This document shows positions 25,640 to 37,878 of a stretch of DNA of 64,000 nucleotides, piece after piece. The DNA is from Bacteroidota bacterium (lineage in GTDB: Bacteria > Bacteroidota > Bacteroidia > AKYH767-A > OLB10): the NCBI GenBank assembly GCA_016717725.1, contig JADKFA010000044.1:62001-126000 (forward strand), in the 5' to 3' direction. A program made the position numbers and the translations under genes. Below the pieces are notes generated by a model. The model saw nothing but the letters and a program-made list of their open reading frames with translations. It was not told the origin of the DNA and did not search any database. Within the stretch, counting starts at the first letter, position 1; each line of letters starts with the position of its first letter.

Positions 25640-28600
25640 ATGTCAACTTTTAAAAATATCCATTCGCAAGTTGAAGCAAGGGCTTCTCAGCATCCTGATA
25701 GACAGGCAGTTTTGCATGGAAATCAGTCGCTTAGCTATGCTGAATTGAATAACCAAGCAAATGCTTTAGCACATCAATTAGAACAAATCAACGGTGTAAA
25801 AAATGGTTTTGTTGGTGTGTGTTTAGAGCGTTCTTGTGACCTCATGGTAGCCATTTTAGGAATATTGAAGGCCGGAGCTGCTTATGTTCCTTTCGATATT
25901 GACTATCCGATGGAACGACTTCAATACATGGCTGAAATCACCAATATTCCAGTCATGGTGAGCACTCCCTCACTCGGAAAGAGGTTACCCCAAGGCAAGT
26001 TTCAAATTGTTGATATTCAATCCATCAACAAAGAAAAAGAAGAGAAAAATCTCGACCTAAATATCCCAAATACTTCTCCAGCCTATGTTCTTTTTACCTC
26101 CGGATCGACTGGTCAGCCAAAAGGTGTAAAGATGCCTCACAAGGCCTTGATGAATTTGATAGATTGGCAGTTGAACCAAACTGGAGTTCATGACGAAGGA
26201 CGCACATTACAGTTTGCACCTATCAGTTTTGATGTGCACTTTCAGGAGATATTTAGTACGTGGTGTGATGGAGGTTGTATTTGTTTGATTGGCGATGAAG
26301 AAAGATTGAATGCACCTGTACTTTTAAATTATATTGAAAAAAATAATATAAATCGAATTTTTCTTCCTTTCGTTGCATTACAAAGTTTGTGTGAGCTGTC
26401 AAAAAAAACGAATGCGAATTTATCTTGTTTGCATGAAGTAATTACTGCTGGTGAACAATTGCAAGTGACTCCAGCTATCATCGATTTTTTTAATCGCATT
26501 CCTCACTGCAAATTATTTAATCATTACGGACCTACCGAAACTCATGTCGTTACTTCGTACCAATTAGAAGGTGCTCCTAATACTTGGCCGTTACTCCCTC
26601 CTATTGGAAAAGTAATACAAAATTCTGAAGTGCATTTGTTGGATGAAAATGGCAAAGAAGTTAAAGACGGTGATGAAGGAGAATTATTCGCATCTGGACT
26701 TTGTTTAGCAGATGGATATTTAAATAGAGATGATTTAACGAAGGAAAGATTTACCACGAATCCGTTTAATCCATCGGAAAAACTTTACAAGACAGGGGAC
26801 CTAGCAAAGAAACTTCCCGATGGAAATATTCAATATTTAGGAAGGATCGATGGGCAAGTAAAAGTACGTGGTTATCGAATCGAGTTAGGTGAAATTGAAG
26901 TTGCACTTAGTCGATTTAAAAAAGTAATACAAGCTGCAGCCACGGTGCGCGAAGATAAACCAGGTGAGAAAAAATTAGTAGGCTATCTCGTATTTGAAAA
27001 AGGTCATGAACTGCATGTTAAAGATGTCCGTACATTTTTACAATCGTTGCTTCCCGATTATATGATGCCATCGGCTCTCGTTCAATTGGACGATTTGCCT
27101 CGTACACCTAGTGGAAAAATTGATCGAAAATCATTGCCAATACCAGATACAAAACGTCCTGAGTTGGGGATACCTTATGTAGCTGCTGAGAACGAAACGC
27201 AAAAAAATACTATGTCAACTTTGGTCGACTTTACTAAATATTGATCCCATTGGCATCAATGACAATTTCTTTGATTTAGGTGGAAATTCATTATTGGCAT
27301 TGCAGTCGGTTGCGCTTTTGAAAATGGAACACTCCATTGATTTGTCAGTTATAAAAGTATATCAGTATTCAACCATTGCTGCACTTTCGGCAAGTATGGA
27401 TGGGAAAGCAACGAGTAAAAGTTTGAAACAAGATATGGAAGCGCGAGCCAAAGCGCGACACCAAAAAGGAACTCAATCGGTGCACGATTCAATTGCTGTT
27501 ATCGGGATGTCATTGCGCTTCCCAGGAGCCGATACGGTTGATGAATTTTGGAATAATTTAAAAAATGGAGTAGAAAGCATACGATTCTTTACACCTCAAG
27601 AATTAGATCCATCATTGCCCTCCGATCTAGTAAACGATCCCAACTATGTTAGAGCAAGGGGAGTTATTAAAGATGCGAAAGGTTTTGATGCTGCTTTCTT
27701 TCAGATGAATCCGAATGTAGCCAAAGTTACTGATCCACAGCAACGCGTATTTTTAGAACTGGCTTGGAATGCACTAGAGCATTCAGGGTATAGCCCTAAC
27801 CGTTATGATGGTTTGATTGGTGTTTTTGCAGGAATGGGAAACAGCACTTACTATTTAAATAATGTACTCCCCAATCCTGATGCTGTCCGCCGTGTAGGAT
27901 CCTTCCTGGCGATGACACAAAATGAAAAAGATTATATTGCCACACGCATCGCCTACGAATTAAATTTAAAAGGACTTGCGGTGAGTGTACATACAGCCTG
28001 TTCAACATCGTTAACCGCTATTTCACAAGCATGCAATTCACTATGGAATAGAGAATGTGATATGGTTCTGGCAGGAGGATCTGCTATTACTTCACCAGTG
28101 AATAGCGGTCAGCGCTATGAAGAAGGAGCGATGTATTCTAACGATGGGCATACCCGAACTTTCGACGATGGGGCTCGCGGAACCGTTTTTAGTGACGGAG
28201 CAGGTATCGTCGTATTAAAACGTTATGAAGATGCACTCGCCGATGGTGATACAGTTTATGCCGTGGTTCGTGGTGTTGCTCTAAATAACGATGGTGGTGA
28301 GAAGGGAAGCTTTACTGCACCCAGTGTTGATGGACAATCGGCAGTAATTAGTATGGCTCAAGCTATGGCTGGCGTTGAAGCATCTAGTATTTCTTATGTT
28401 GAAACACATGGAACAGCTACTCCGTTGGGAGACCCCATCGAAATAGAAGGATTAACAAAAGCGTTTCGTGAACATACCGACAAAAATCAATATTGTGCGC
28501 TGGGTTCGGTAAAAACGAACTTCGGTCATTTAACAGCAGCAGCTGGTGTTGCTGGATTTATTAAGACAGTATTAGCCTTGCATCATAAAGAAATTCCGCG

Positions 28601-31600
28601 TAATTTATTTTATGAAAAAGCAAATTCACAAATTGATTTTGCAAAGACACCGTTTTATGTAAATGATAAACACAATGCATGGGACACCGATTTACTTCCT
28701 CGTAGAGCAGGTATCAGCTCTTTTGGTGTGGGAGGAACCAATGCTCATGTAATACTGGAAGAAGCGCCACAAACAGTTCCTTCTGGAATCTCTCGAAGCA
28801 AACAATTAATTGCACTCTCAGCAAAAACAGAAACAGCACTCGCTTTAAGAAAAGAAGAGTTAAAAGAATATTTAAAAACACATCCCACACTTTCTCTCGC
28901 TGATTTATCGTACACTTTGCAAAAAGGCAGGCACGATTTCCCACATCGCTGGTTTGTTGCAGCAGAGAGTAATGACGATGCAATTCAACAATTGGAACTT
29001 TCCGATAATAAAAGAAGTGCGAAGCAACATTTTACACAGCAAGCCAATGGCGTGGTGTTTATGTTTCCCGGTCAAGGTTCTCAATACGTTGGCATGGGAA
29101 CAGCATTGTATCGTGATGAAATCATTTTCAAAGAAGCCGTTGATCGATGCAATGAAATTTTAGAACCCATTCTAGGACGAGATCTCCGTACAATCCTATT
29201 TGCAAAAGATGGCGACGAGGATGCAGAAAAATTGTTAAAACAAACGTATTATACACAGCCGGCCTTATTCACCATTGGATATAGTTTAGCTCAACTTTGG
29301 ATGAGTTGGGGAATACAACCGAAGGCACTTATCGGACATAGTATTGGCGAATTCGTTGCTGCTACTATTGCAGGTGTTTTCAGTTTAGAAGATGCACTAA
29401 CGGTGGTGGCTAACCGTGGTAAGATGATGCAAAGTTGTCCGGAAGGCGGAATGCTTTCCGTGCGACTTCCAGAAGAAGCCATTCTTCCTTTACTCAATGA
29501 GAGAATTTCCATTGCCGCTGTTAACGGTCCACAGCTATGTGTGGTGGCAGGGCCTCATGAAGAAATTACCGCTCTTCAAAAAAAGTGGGAAGCAGAAGAA
29601 GTTATTTGCAAAGCACTTCATACTTCTCATGCCTTTCATTCCCCGATGATGGATCCTATAGTCGAACCTTTTGCAGCCATCGTACGAAAAGCAACATTAC
29701 ATGTACCAAAATTTCCAATCCTTTCAACCGTTACTAAAAAATGGATGACGGATGCAGAAGCCACGGATCCGATGTATTGGGCAAATCATTTACGTGCAGC
29801 CGTTCGTTTTGCTGAGGGTGTAAAAGCTATTTGGACAGATGAGCCACGTTATATCATGTTGGAATTAGGTCCACGCAATACCGCATCTACTTTAGCTCGA
29901 CAACAAGCCATCGATCCTAAATCGCAAAAAGCAGTTCCTTCATTGGGTGATAATTCTATGAATGATGCCGAATGGACGAACATGATCAGTGCTATTGGAC
30001 AATTATGGTTAAATGGAATTACCATCGACCTCAACACTTTTTACGCGTTGGAAAAAAGACTCCGCATTGCGTTGCCTGGCTATCCATTCGAACATAAGGA
30101 ATTTTGGTTAGATCCACCATTACAGGTAAATACTAATCAAATTCAAGAAAATAATATTAACGACACTCCTGAAATAATAACAACACAACTTTCATCTACT
30201 ATGCCTCAACGTAAGGAACGAATAATAAAAGAAATCTCCGAAATTCTTGAAGAAGCTTCGGGTATCGAATTTGAAGGCGCTGATCGTGATGCTGGATTTG
30301 TTGAGCTCGGTCTCGACTCCCTATTTCTCACACAAATCGCACTCACACTCGCTAAAAAGTACAGCATTAAAATTACATTCCGACAACTCAACGAAGATTT
30401 ATCTTCGTTAAATACATTATCTACTTTCCTCGATCAACAGCTACCTGCTGAAATGGCGGTATCGATGCCACCACCTGTTACTCCTCGTAATGCGCCAACA
30501 GTACAACCGCAAGCACCAGCACAACCGCAAGCACCTGCCTTTATGCCTTCGAATAATATGAATGCAGGAAATGCGAATTTACAATGGCTCATCACACAAC
30601 AATTACAGGTGATGCAACAACAATTGCAAATGATGGGTGGACAAGCACCCATGTCTTTTAATACGCCTTCACAGGTTCCAAATATAGCTTCAAATTCAGC
30701 GCCTTCCTCTATACAAAACGACACTCCATTTGTAAGTGCAGAAGAAGAAAATGAATTAAAAAAACCTTTTGGTGCGGTAGCAAGAATTGAAAAGCTAACC
30801 AACAATCAATTTACAATTGACCAACAAAAATGGTTGAGTGCCTTTATCGAAGCCTATAACGAAAGAACAAAGAAATCGAAAGAATATACGCAAGAGCATC
30901 GTTCACATTTAGCAGACCCGCGTGTAGTAACTGGGTTCAAGCCTCATTTAAAAGAAGTCACCTACCAGCCTGTAGTAAACCGTTCTCTTGGTTCAAAAAT
31001 TTGGGATATTGATGGCAATGAATATTTAGATGTGTTAAATGGATTTGGATCAAACATGTTTGGCCACAACCCCCCATTCATTGTTGAAGCATTACAAGAA
31101 CAATTACAAAAAGGATATGAATTAGGTCCACAGCACGAACTAGCGGGAGATGTAGCGAAGATGATTTGTGAACTTACGAATTTTGATCGTGCTGGATTCT
31201 GCAATACAGGATCAGAAGCAGTACTCGGAGCAATTCGGATAGCCCGTACCGTTACAGGTCGCTCCACGATTATTTGTTTCAATGGTTCCTATCATGGTAT
31301 TAACGACGAAGTAATTTTGCGTGGCACTAAAAAATTAAAATCCATTCCAGCCGCTGCAGGTATCATGCCTGAAGCAGTACAAAATATGTTGGTGTTAGAT
31401 TATGGAACACCAGAAGCACTTGCCATCATCAAAGAACGAGCGCATGAAATAGCGGCAGTACTTGTTGAACCAGTACAAAGCAGGAGAGCGGATTTTCATC
31501 CGAAAGATTTTTTGCAGGAAGTAAGAAAAATTACAACAGCAGCAGGAAGCCTTCTCATCTTTGATGAAGTAATAACAGGATTCAGAACACTACCTGGAGG

Positions 31601-32327
31601 TGCGCAACAATTTTTTAATGTGAAAGCCGATATAGGTACCTATGGAAAAGTTGTGGGTGGCGGAATGCCCATCGGTGTCATTGCTGGAAAGCGTGAATAC
31701 ATGGACGCATTAGATGGTGGGCATTGGCAGTACGGAGATAAAAGTGTACCTGAAATTGGAGTTACATACTTCGCAGGAACTTTTGTACGTCATCCTTTTG
31801 CACTAGCAGCAGCGAAAGCTGTTTTGTTACGAATGAAAGAAAAGGGACAAGCTTTACAAGATTCATTAACGAATAACACAGCTCGCCTTGCTCGAGAAAT
31901 TAATACCTATTGTGATCATTTAAAATCATCATTTCATATTGTTCATTTTGGATCATTGTTTAAGCCAAAATATGATGCGGATATGCACAATATTGATTTG
32001 TTATTTTTAATTCTCAGACATAAAGGCATTCATATTTATGATGGGTTTCCTTGTTTCTTGACAGAAGCTCATACGCAAGAAGATATTGACACCATCATTT
32101 ATAAATTCAAAGAAGCACTGTTGGAAATTGTTGAACTTGGATTTATTCCTGGAGATACTAATGGACAAAAAGTGAACGGAAAATCAAGCATTGCTAATCC
32201 TTCGTTCAATGCAAATAATCCACCCATTCCAGGTGCTATGATAGGAAAAAATCCCGACGGAAGCCCGGGCTGGTTCGTCCCAGATCCGTCTCGTCCAGGC
32301 AAATATTTGAAACTAAACAATAACTAA
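25640..32327 (+). CDS. Hybrid NRPS/PKS: A-PCP-KS-AT-ACP-aminotransferase, one frameshift
   Basis: After repair of one extra A in the A7 run at 27201-27207, this is one protein of about 2,230 aa. Adenylation domain (residues 1-510): LFTSGSTGQPKG, FDVHFQEIF, FNHYGPTE, YKTGDL. Its pocket residues read by hand D-V-Q-F-I-A-H-V-V, a proline code. PCP (about 525-590): FFDLGGNSLLAL. Ketosynthase (615-1045): VHTACSTS, ETHGTATPLGDP, GSVKTNFGHL. Acyltransferase (1135-1455): GHSIGEFVAA and HAFHSPMM, as in malonyl-specific ATs. ACP (about 1520-1600): ELGLDSLFL. A Pro/Gln/Met-rich linker follows, then a class III, GSA-type aminotransferase (1770-2170) with FNGSYHG, LLIFDEVITGFR and YGKVVGGGMPIG (PLP Lys). 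The order recalls the beta-amination module of mycosubtilin synthase. The first frame may open at 25601, but ATG 25640 fits the A domain. Confidence 0.88.
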
Positions 32328-32341
32328 TTATTTTTAATTGT

Positions 32342-35300
32342 ATGTCAGTAATTCCATCCGATTTTACTTTTGAAGCTGTTGACTTTGATCCATTCGCACC
32401 GAACTCAACAACGGTTACATCGACTGAAGCACAACGCGAAATTTTCACCTCTGTTTTATTGGGTGGAGATGCAGCAAACTGTGCTTATAATGAGTCAGTA
32501 ACATTAAAAATTTTAGGACCTTTAAACAAAGAATTATTAAAAGATTCTTTTGCAAAGGTTGTTCATCGCCATGATGCTCTACGTTCAACGTTTAGTGAAG
32601 ATGGGCACGATCTTTACATTTCAACATCGCTGCAACTACCGTGGATTGAAACGGCAGTTGAGACTGAAGAAGAAAATATCTTTTAGTAAAAAAGTCACTA
32701 AAGATGCCACACTTCAGGCATTTGATTTGTTAAATGGTCCGTTAATCCGAGTACATTTAATTTCCTATGGTGATTCCGATTTTACATTAGTTGTTACGGG
32801 GCATCATATTATATGTGATGGATGGTCTTTGAGTTTGATGTTGCGTGATTTGAGCATCATTTACTCGTCAGCTATCAAAGGTGAAATGCCTGATTTAGAA
32901 CCTGCCGTATCATTTATTCAATATGCTCAAGAATTAGCAAATGAATTAAAATCTAAAGATCAAGAGAAGGTAGAATCATTTTGGGTTCAACAATTCCAAA
33001 ATGATATTCCAGTGGTTGAATTTCCGAACGACAACTCTCGGCCTTCCATTCGGAGTTTTCATGCAAAACGCATCGACGCTATTGTTCCAGAAGAAATAGT
33101 GAAGGGAATGCGTGAAGTCAGTAAAAAAACGAATGCAAGTTTCGTCACGCTCATGTTAAGCGCATTTGAATCCTTCCTCTACCATGTAACTGGGCAAGAA
33201 GATCTCGTAGTGGGTTTACCAGCTGCTGGACAAAATGTGGAAGGTCGATTTAATTTAGTGGGTCACTGTGTAAATTTACTTCCTCTAAAAAGTAAAATTC
33301 AACCCAATCAACCATTCAATGAGTATTTAAAATCAAGAAAAGGATATTTATTCGATGCATACGATCATCAACAATTTACTTTCGGAAGTTTAATTCAAAA
33401 ATTAAATATTCATCGTGATCCTTCTCGAATTCCTCTGGTGCCAGTTGTTTTTAATGTTGATATCGGATTCTCTGAAGGATTTAATTTTGAAGGATGCACT
33501 TTTGAAGTGAGCACGAATCCACGTTATTTCGAAAACTTCGAAATTTTCTTGAATGCATCGGGTATTGGAAATCAATTGACGTTAGAATGCACTTTTAACA
33601 ATGATCTTTTCACAGAAGAGATGATGCAAATTCGCATGCAAGAATTCATCTGTGTTATGGAAAGTATCATTGACAACCCAACGAAAACAATCGAATCATT
33701 AAATGCTATTACACCTATTGAAAAAGGCATTTTTAAGAAAGCCAATGATACGAAAATTCCGCAGGAAAAACCATTAGGGATTCATGAATGCATTGAGGAG
33801 AATTTACCTACATTAAAGAAAAATCACATTGCTATTGTTGCTGGTGACAAACATATTACTTACGAAGAATTAAATTACCTATCAGGACATTGGGCAGCAC
33901 GATTGCAAGCACGCGGCATAAAGGAAGGAGATTTAATTGGTGTGTGCATGCGAAGAACCACCGAGTTGCCAATTATACTTTTAAGCATATTAAAATCTGG
34001 TGCTGCATACATTCCATTGGATCCTGATTTTCCTGCCGATCGACTACATTACATGGTAGAAGATGCTCCAGCTAAATAGGTCATCATTAGTAAAGAACTG
34101 CAAGGAGAATTTGCAATTCCCTGCGGATAAGGTAATTTTCTTTGAAGACCTTAAAAATGAAACTAACGGTATTGAATATACCAAAAAGGCAGTGACACCT
34201 GAAACTTTAGCCTATGTACTTTACACTTCTGGCTCTACAGGAAACCAAAGGGTAGCAGTACGTCATGCTTCAGTTACCAATTTATTAAATGACCTTGCTC
34301 CTAAAATGGGATTGGATCGAGAAGAAAGACTATTATCTGTTACCACCATATCATTCGATATTTCTGTATTGGAAATTTTTATGCCTTTAATGCATGGTGC
34401 GGGATTACACTTGGCGAATAAATCTCAGGCAATGGATCCACGTTGGTTGAGTAATTATATTGATCAAAAAGCCATTCGCTTCATGCAAGCGACCCCTGCT
34501 ACTTACGATCTTTTGTTTGCTGGAGGATGGCAAGGAAAAAAAGATTTAGCTGTTCTGTGCGGTGGAGAAGCTCTTCGTATTGAATTAGCAAATTTGCTAT
34601 TGTCGTGCAATCGCGATTTGTGGAATTTGTACGGACCAACAGAAACAACTATATGGTCAACGGCTTCACTTGTTACACAACAAACATTAAATCGTCAACG
34701 CAATGGCATCCTCTCTATCGGGAAAGCAGTTGCCAATACTAAAACATTTATCATGAATCAACATGGGCAGCCATGCCCTATTGGAGTATCTGGTGAATTG
34801 TGGATTGGAGGTGATGGCGTTTCTGCAGGATATTTAAATCGACCCGAGTTAACGCCAGAGAAATTTATTCCATCTCCCGATGGAGAAGGAATGGTGTATA
34901 AAACAGGTGATCGTGTTGTTATGGATCTTTCGGGCAACTTATACTTTATGAATCGATTCGATCATCAAGTAAAGGTGAGAGGATTTCGTATTGAGTTAGG
35001 TGAAATAGAAACTGTAATCAACAACTGTGATATTATTCAACAATGCGTAGTGCTTACACATCCTGATAAGTCTGGACAAAACATGCTTGTTGTGTGGTAT
35101 AAAGTAGCCACAACAGAATTAACGAATGAAGATGCAATTAGCCGCTGTAAAAGTTCCATTGCAAAACAACTACCCGAATACATGGTACACGGTATGGATT
35201 CCCATGCAAGATTTTCCGTTAACACCAAACGGGAAAATTGATAGAAAAGCATTACCATTACCTGGACAAGTAGAAATTGAAAGAAAAAATTTAGAAGAAG

Positions 35301-36373
35301 AAGATACCTCTCCTTTACAGAAAACCATTATTAAATTATGGGAAGAAGTGCTTCAAGTTCCAAACATTCGACTTGACGATAATTTTTTCAACTGGGAGGA
35401 CACTCCATTTTTGCTGTAAAAATAATGGTAGACTTGGAAAAATGATGAAAAAAAATTGCCATTAGCTGTTTTGTTTACATCACCCACCATTCGAGCATTA
35501 AGTTCACTTTATGAACAACATGAAGATGAAAAAGTATGGAATCCGATTGTACCATTACGAGAAGGAGGAATCAACAAGGCGCTTTTTTTTGCTCACGGAA
35601 TAAGCGGAAATGTATTTAAATATCATGGGTTAGGACAACGTTTACGAGGAAGTCAACCCAGTTATGGACTACAAGCTTATGGGCTTAACGGAATAGATAT
35701 TCCATTTCATGACATGCAACAGATGGCTGCTTATCATATCAAAGCCATTCGCGCTGTTCAACCTGAAGGACCTTATTATTTAGCAGGAGGATCCTTTGGT
35801 GGATACCTTGCTTATGAAATGGCCATTCAATTAAGAGAAGCCGGAGAAGAGATTGGTTTTCTATGCATTTTTGATATTGATGCAGCTAAGAAAAAAGATT
35901 TTCTTCCCACAGGAATTAAACAATTTGTAGACGTACAACTTTTAGCAGAACGATTTGTGAAACGCGCTGTTGAATTAGCAAAAGCAGATAAAGAAGAACG
36001 AAAAAATTATTTTGATGCGCGCAAAAAACAACAGAATCGTAACAATGATATTGAATCATGGCTCGAAAAATATAAAGTAACTGAAATGATTGGTGCTGAA
36101 TCAGCGGCTTATTTCCGAAGAATTGAAGAAGCTTGTCATGATGCACTCATGAGCTACAAAATTCGTGAATATGATGGTGATGTTTTATTAGTTCGTGCAC
36201 AGGATAGTTATTACAATAACGAATACGACGATGATTTAGGGTGGTCGCATTTTGTGAAAGGAAAAGTGGATGTTCTTTTCGCACCAGGTGATCATAATAG
36301 TATCTTTTGGCCTCCTAATGTAGAATTTCTAGCTGATAAAATTGGTGATGAGCTTGAAAAAACCATGCGTTAA
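32342..36373 (+). CDS. NRPS: C-A-PCP-TE, several frameshifts
   Basis: Stitched from five frames, this reads as one protein of about 1,340 aa. Condensation domain: active site HHIICDGWS. Adenylation: YTSGSTGN, FDISVLEIF, MQATPATYD, LYGPTETTIW. The pocket reads by hand D-I-L-Q-L-G-L-I-W, the glycine code. PCP: FFQLGGHSIFAV after repair. Thioesterase: GGSFGGYLAYEM (catalytic Ser) and APGDHNSIFWPP (His). Breaks are at 32673-32676 (extra A), 34077 (TAG where Tyr fits), 34119-34121 (extra C), 35189 (extra A), 35383-35388 (missing T) and 35438-35442 (missing A). The A3 motif reads GNQRVAV where GNPKGVAV is expected, so small compensating indels are likely. It follows the hybrid gene by 14 bp and should accept its product, add Gly and release the chain. 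Confidence 0.85.
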
Positions 36374-36377
36374 TAAC

Positions 36378-37043
36378 ATGGTGTTACAGGAATTTATTTC
36401 TAGGAATAAAAAAGTAGAAGAGATAAATCCATGTTCGCAAGTGCTCCTAGTATTGGCATCCGTACCAATAGAAATTCCCTCTTCACTATGCCTTTCAAAA
36501 GAAGAGAAAATACGAGCTTCTCGATTTGTAAAAAAAGAAGTGATGCACAGTTATCAATATCAGCATCATCTTTTACGAGTGTTACTTTCGAAATGGCTAG
36601 ATACCTCTCCAGAAAAAATAAAATTTACGTTGAATCCATTTGGAAAACCGGAGCTGCCGTATGCTGAATTTTATTTTAATCTAAGTAGATCGGGAAATCA
36701 GTTAGCCTTCTACTTTGGACCTGCGGAGGGAGGAGTAGATTTAGAAACCATCCGACCATCGGCACCATTTAATGAAATTGCAAAACAACATTTTCACGCT
36801 AACGAACAAAATTTTATTACAAATGACGAAGATTTTTTTACCATTTGGACACGGAAAGAATCGGTACTAAAGGCGATGGGTACTGGACTTCAATCAACCA
36901 TTAACGACTTGGATACTACCGAAAGCATCATCAAAAAAGATGGACATACTTACGAAATTGCATCTTACCAATCGGATGAAAAATTAGTCAGTTTTGCTAT
37001 GTCACAAAGCGATTTTCAAACTCCGATTTGTCTTTCACTTTAA
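36378..37043 (+). CDS. 4'-phosphopantetheinyl transferase (Sfp-type)
   Basis: A 221-aa Sfp-family enzyme that loads the carrier domains of the cluster with the phosphopantetheine arm. It has FTLNPFGKPELPYAEFYFNL with SRSGN, GVDLETIRP (the Mg-binding Asp and Glu) and WTRKESVLKAMGTGL (the WxxKES motif). The ATG at 36378, four bases after the thioesterase stop, is the natural start; the frame is open back to an ATG at 36342. The tight spacing implies one transcript with the two synthetase genes, so the cluster may be self-sufficient for activation. Confidence 0.92.
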   Translation: MVLQEFISRNKKVEEINPCSQVLLVLASVPIEIPSSLCLSKEEKIRASRFVKKEVMHSYQYQHHLLRVLLSKWLDTSPEKIKFTLNPFGKPELPYAEFYFNLSRSGNQLAFYFGPAEGGVDLETIRPSAPFNEIAKQHFHANEQNFITNDEDFFTIWTRKESVLKAMGTGLQSTINDLDTTESIIKKDGHTYEIASYQSDEKLVSFAMSQSDFQTPICLSL

Positions 37044-37198
37044 AACCCCAATTGATTTCCTGGTATTGAACCAAATGACCGGTAAAATCCAAGACTCATT
37101 TCTTTAAAAAAATTACAATCATTCAGAAACTCAAACGTTCTAAAATTGTTGTTTTTATAAGAAAACACCTTAAATTTACCCTTTAAAATAAACTGATC

Positions 37199-37698
37199 AT
37201 GATCTCAAAGAAAATAGAAAAACTGCTGAACCAACAAGTAGCCATGGAGTCGGACTCCTCACAATTTTATTTGGCGATGGCTTCATGGGCCGAGCGCTCA
37301 GGATATAATGGAGTAAGTGCCTTCCTTTACCGACACAGTGATGAGGAACGTCAACATATGTTGAAGCTGATTAAATTCGTGAATGAGCGTGGTGGAGTTT
37401 CTCAACTGCCAGCATTAAAAAGTCCACCCGTTAACTTTAAAAACGTGAATGAAGTGTTTGAACAGCTGTTGAAACATGAAGTTAAAGTGAGCGAAGAAAT
37501 CAATAAACTGGTAGATAATTGCCTTGCTGAAAAGATTATACGACACATAACTTCCTGCAATGGTACGTATCGGAACAAATTGAAGAGGAACGATTAGCTC
37601 GTAACTTATTGGATAAGCTTAACCTAATTGGTGGTGATAAAGGTGGCATGTACCTCTTCGACAGAGACTTGGAGACGATGATCCCTGAGGGAGAATAA
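37199..37698 (+). CDS. ftnA: Ferritin, one frameshift
   Basis: A bacterial non-haem ferritin of about 166 aa that stores iron in a 24-mer. The four-helix bundle and ferroxidase ligands are visible: NQQVAMESDSSQFYLAMASW, YRHSDEERQHMLKLIKFVNE, EVFEQLLKHEVKVSEEINKL. The assembled frame ends early at 37597 because one A is missing in the A4 run at 37530-37533. With A5 the reading becomes AEKDYTTHNFLQWYVSEQIE and EERLARNLLDKLNLIGGDKG, ending at 37698, a normal ferritin end. I therefore treat it as one intact gene with a base-call error. Confidence 0.92.
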
Positions 37699-37754
37699 GC
37701 AAATTTAGACTCCAATTAACAGGATAAATAAATTTATAATTTTGTAAGAAAAAG

Positions 37755-37790
37755 AGCCACTGCAATCATTTTTGTGGTGGCTTTCTTTAT
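37755..37790 (+). terminator. Weak terminator after ferritin
   Basis: AGCCAC and GTGGCT form a short stem around a loop rich in T, followed by TTCTTTAT. It is weaker than the others in this window. Confidence 0.5.
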
Positions 37791-37878
37791 CTTGCCACTC
37801 GAATGTAAAGATCGTCCCGGCAAACAATAATTTAGAGATTTTTACGTCAATAATTAACACCAAGAAGAGAAGAACACA

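Noticed and set aside
30434..30805. 123-aa minus ORF rich in Cys and Ala inside the hybrid synthetase
   Set aside because: It is the antisense of the Pro/Gln-rich linker between ACP and aminotransferase.
25601..37043. NRPS/PKS cluster as a pseudogene cluster
   Set aside because: Every break but one is a one-base indel, mostly in homopolymers, and repair restores all active-site motifs, so error is a better explanation than decay.
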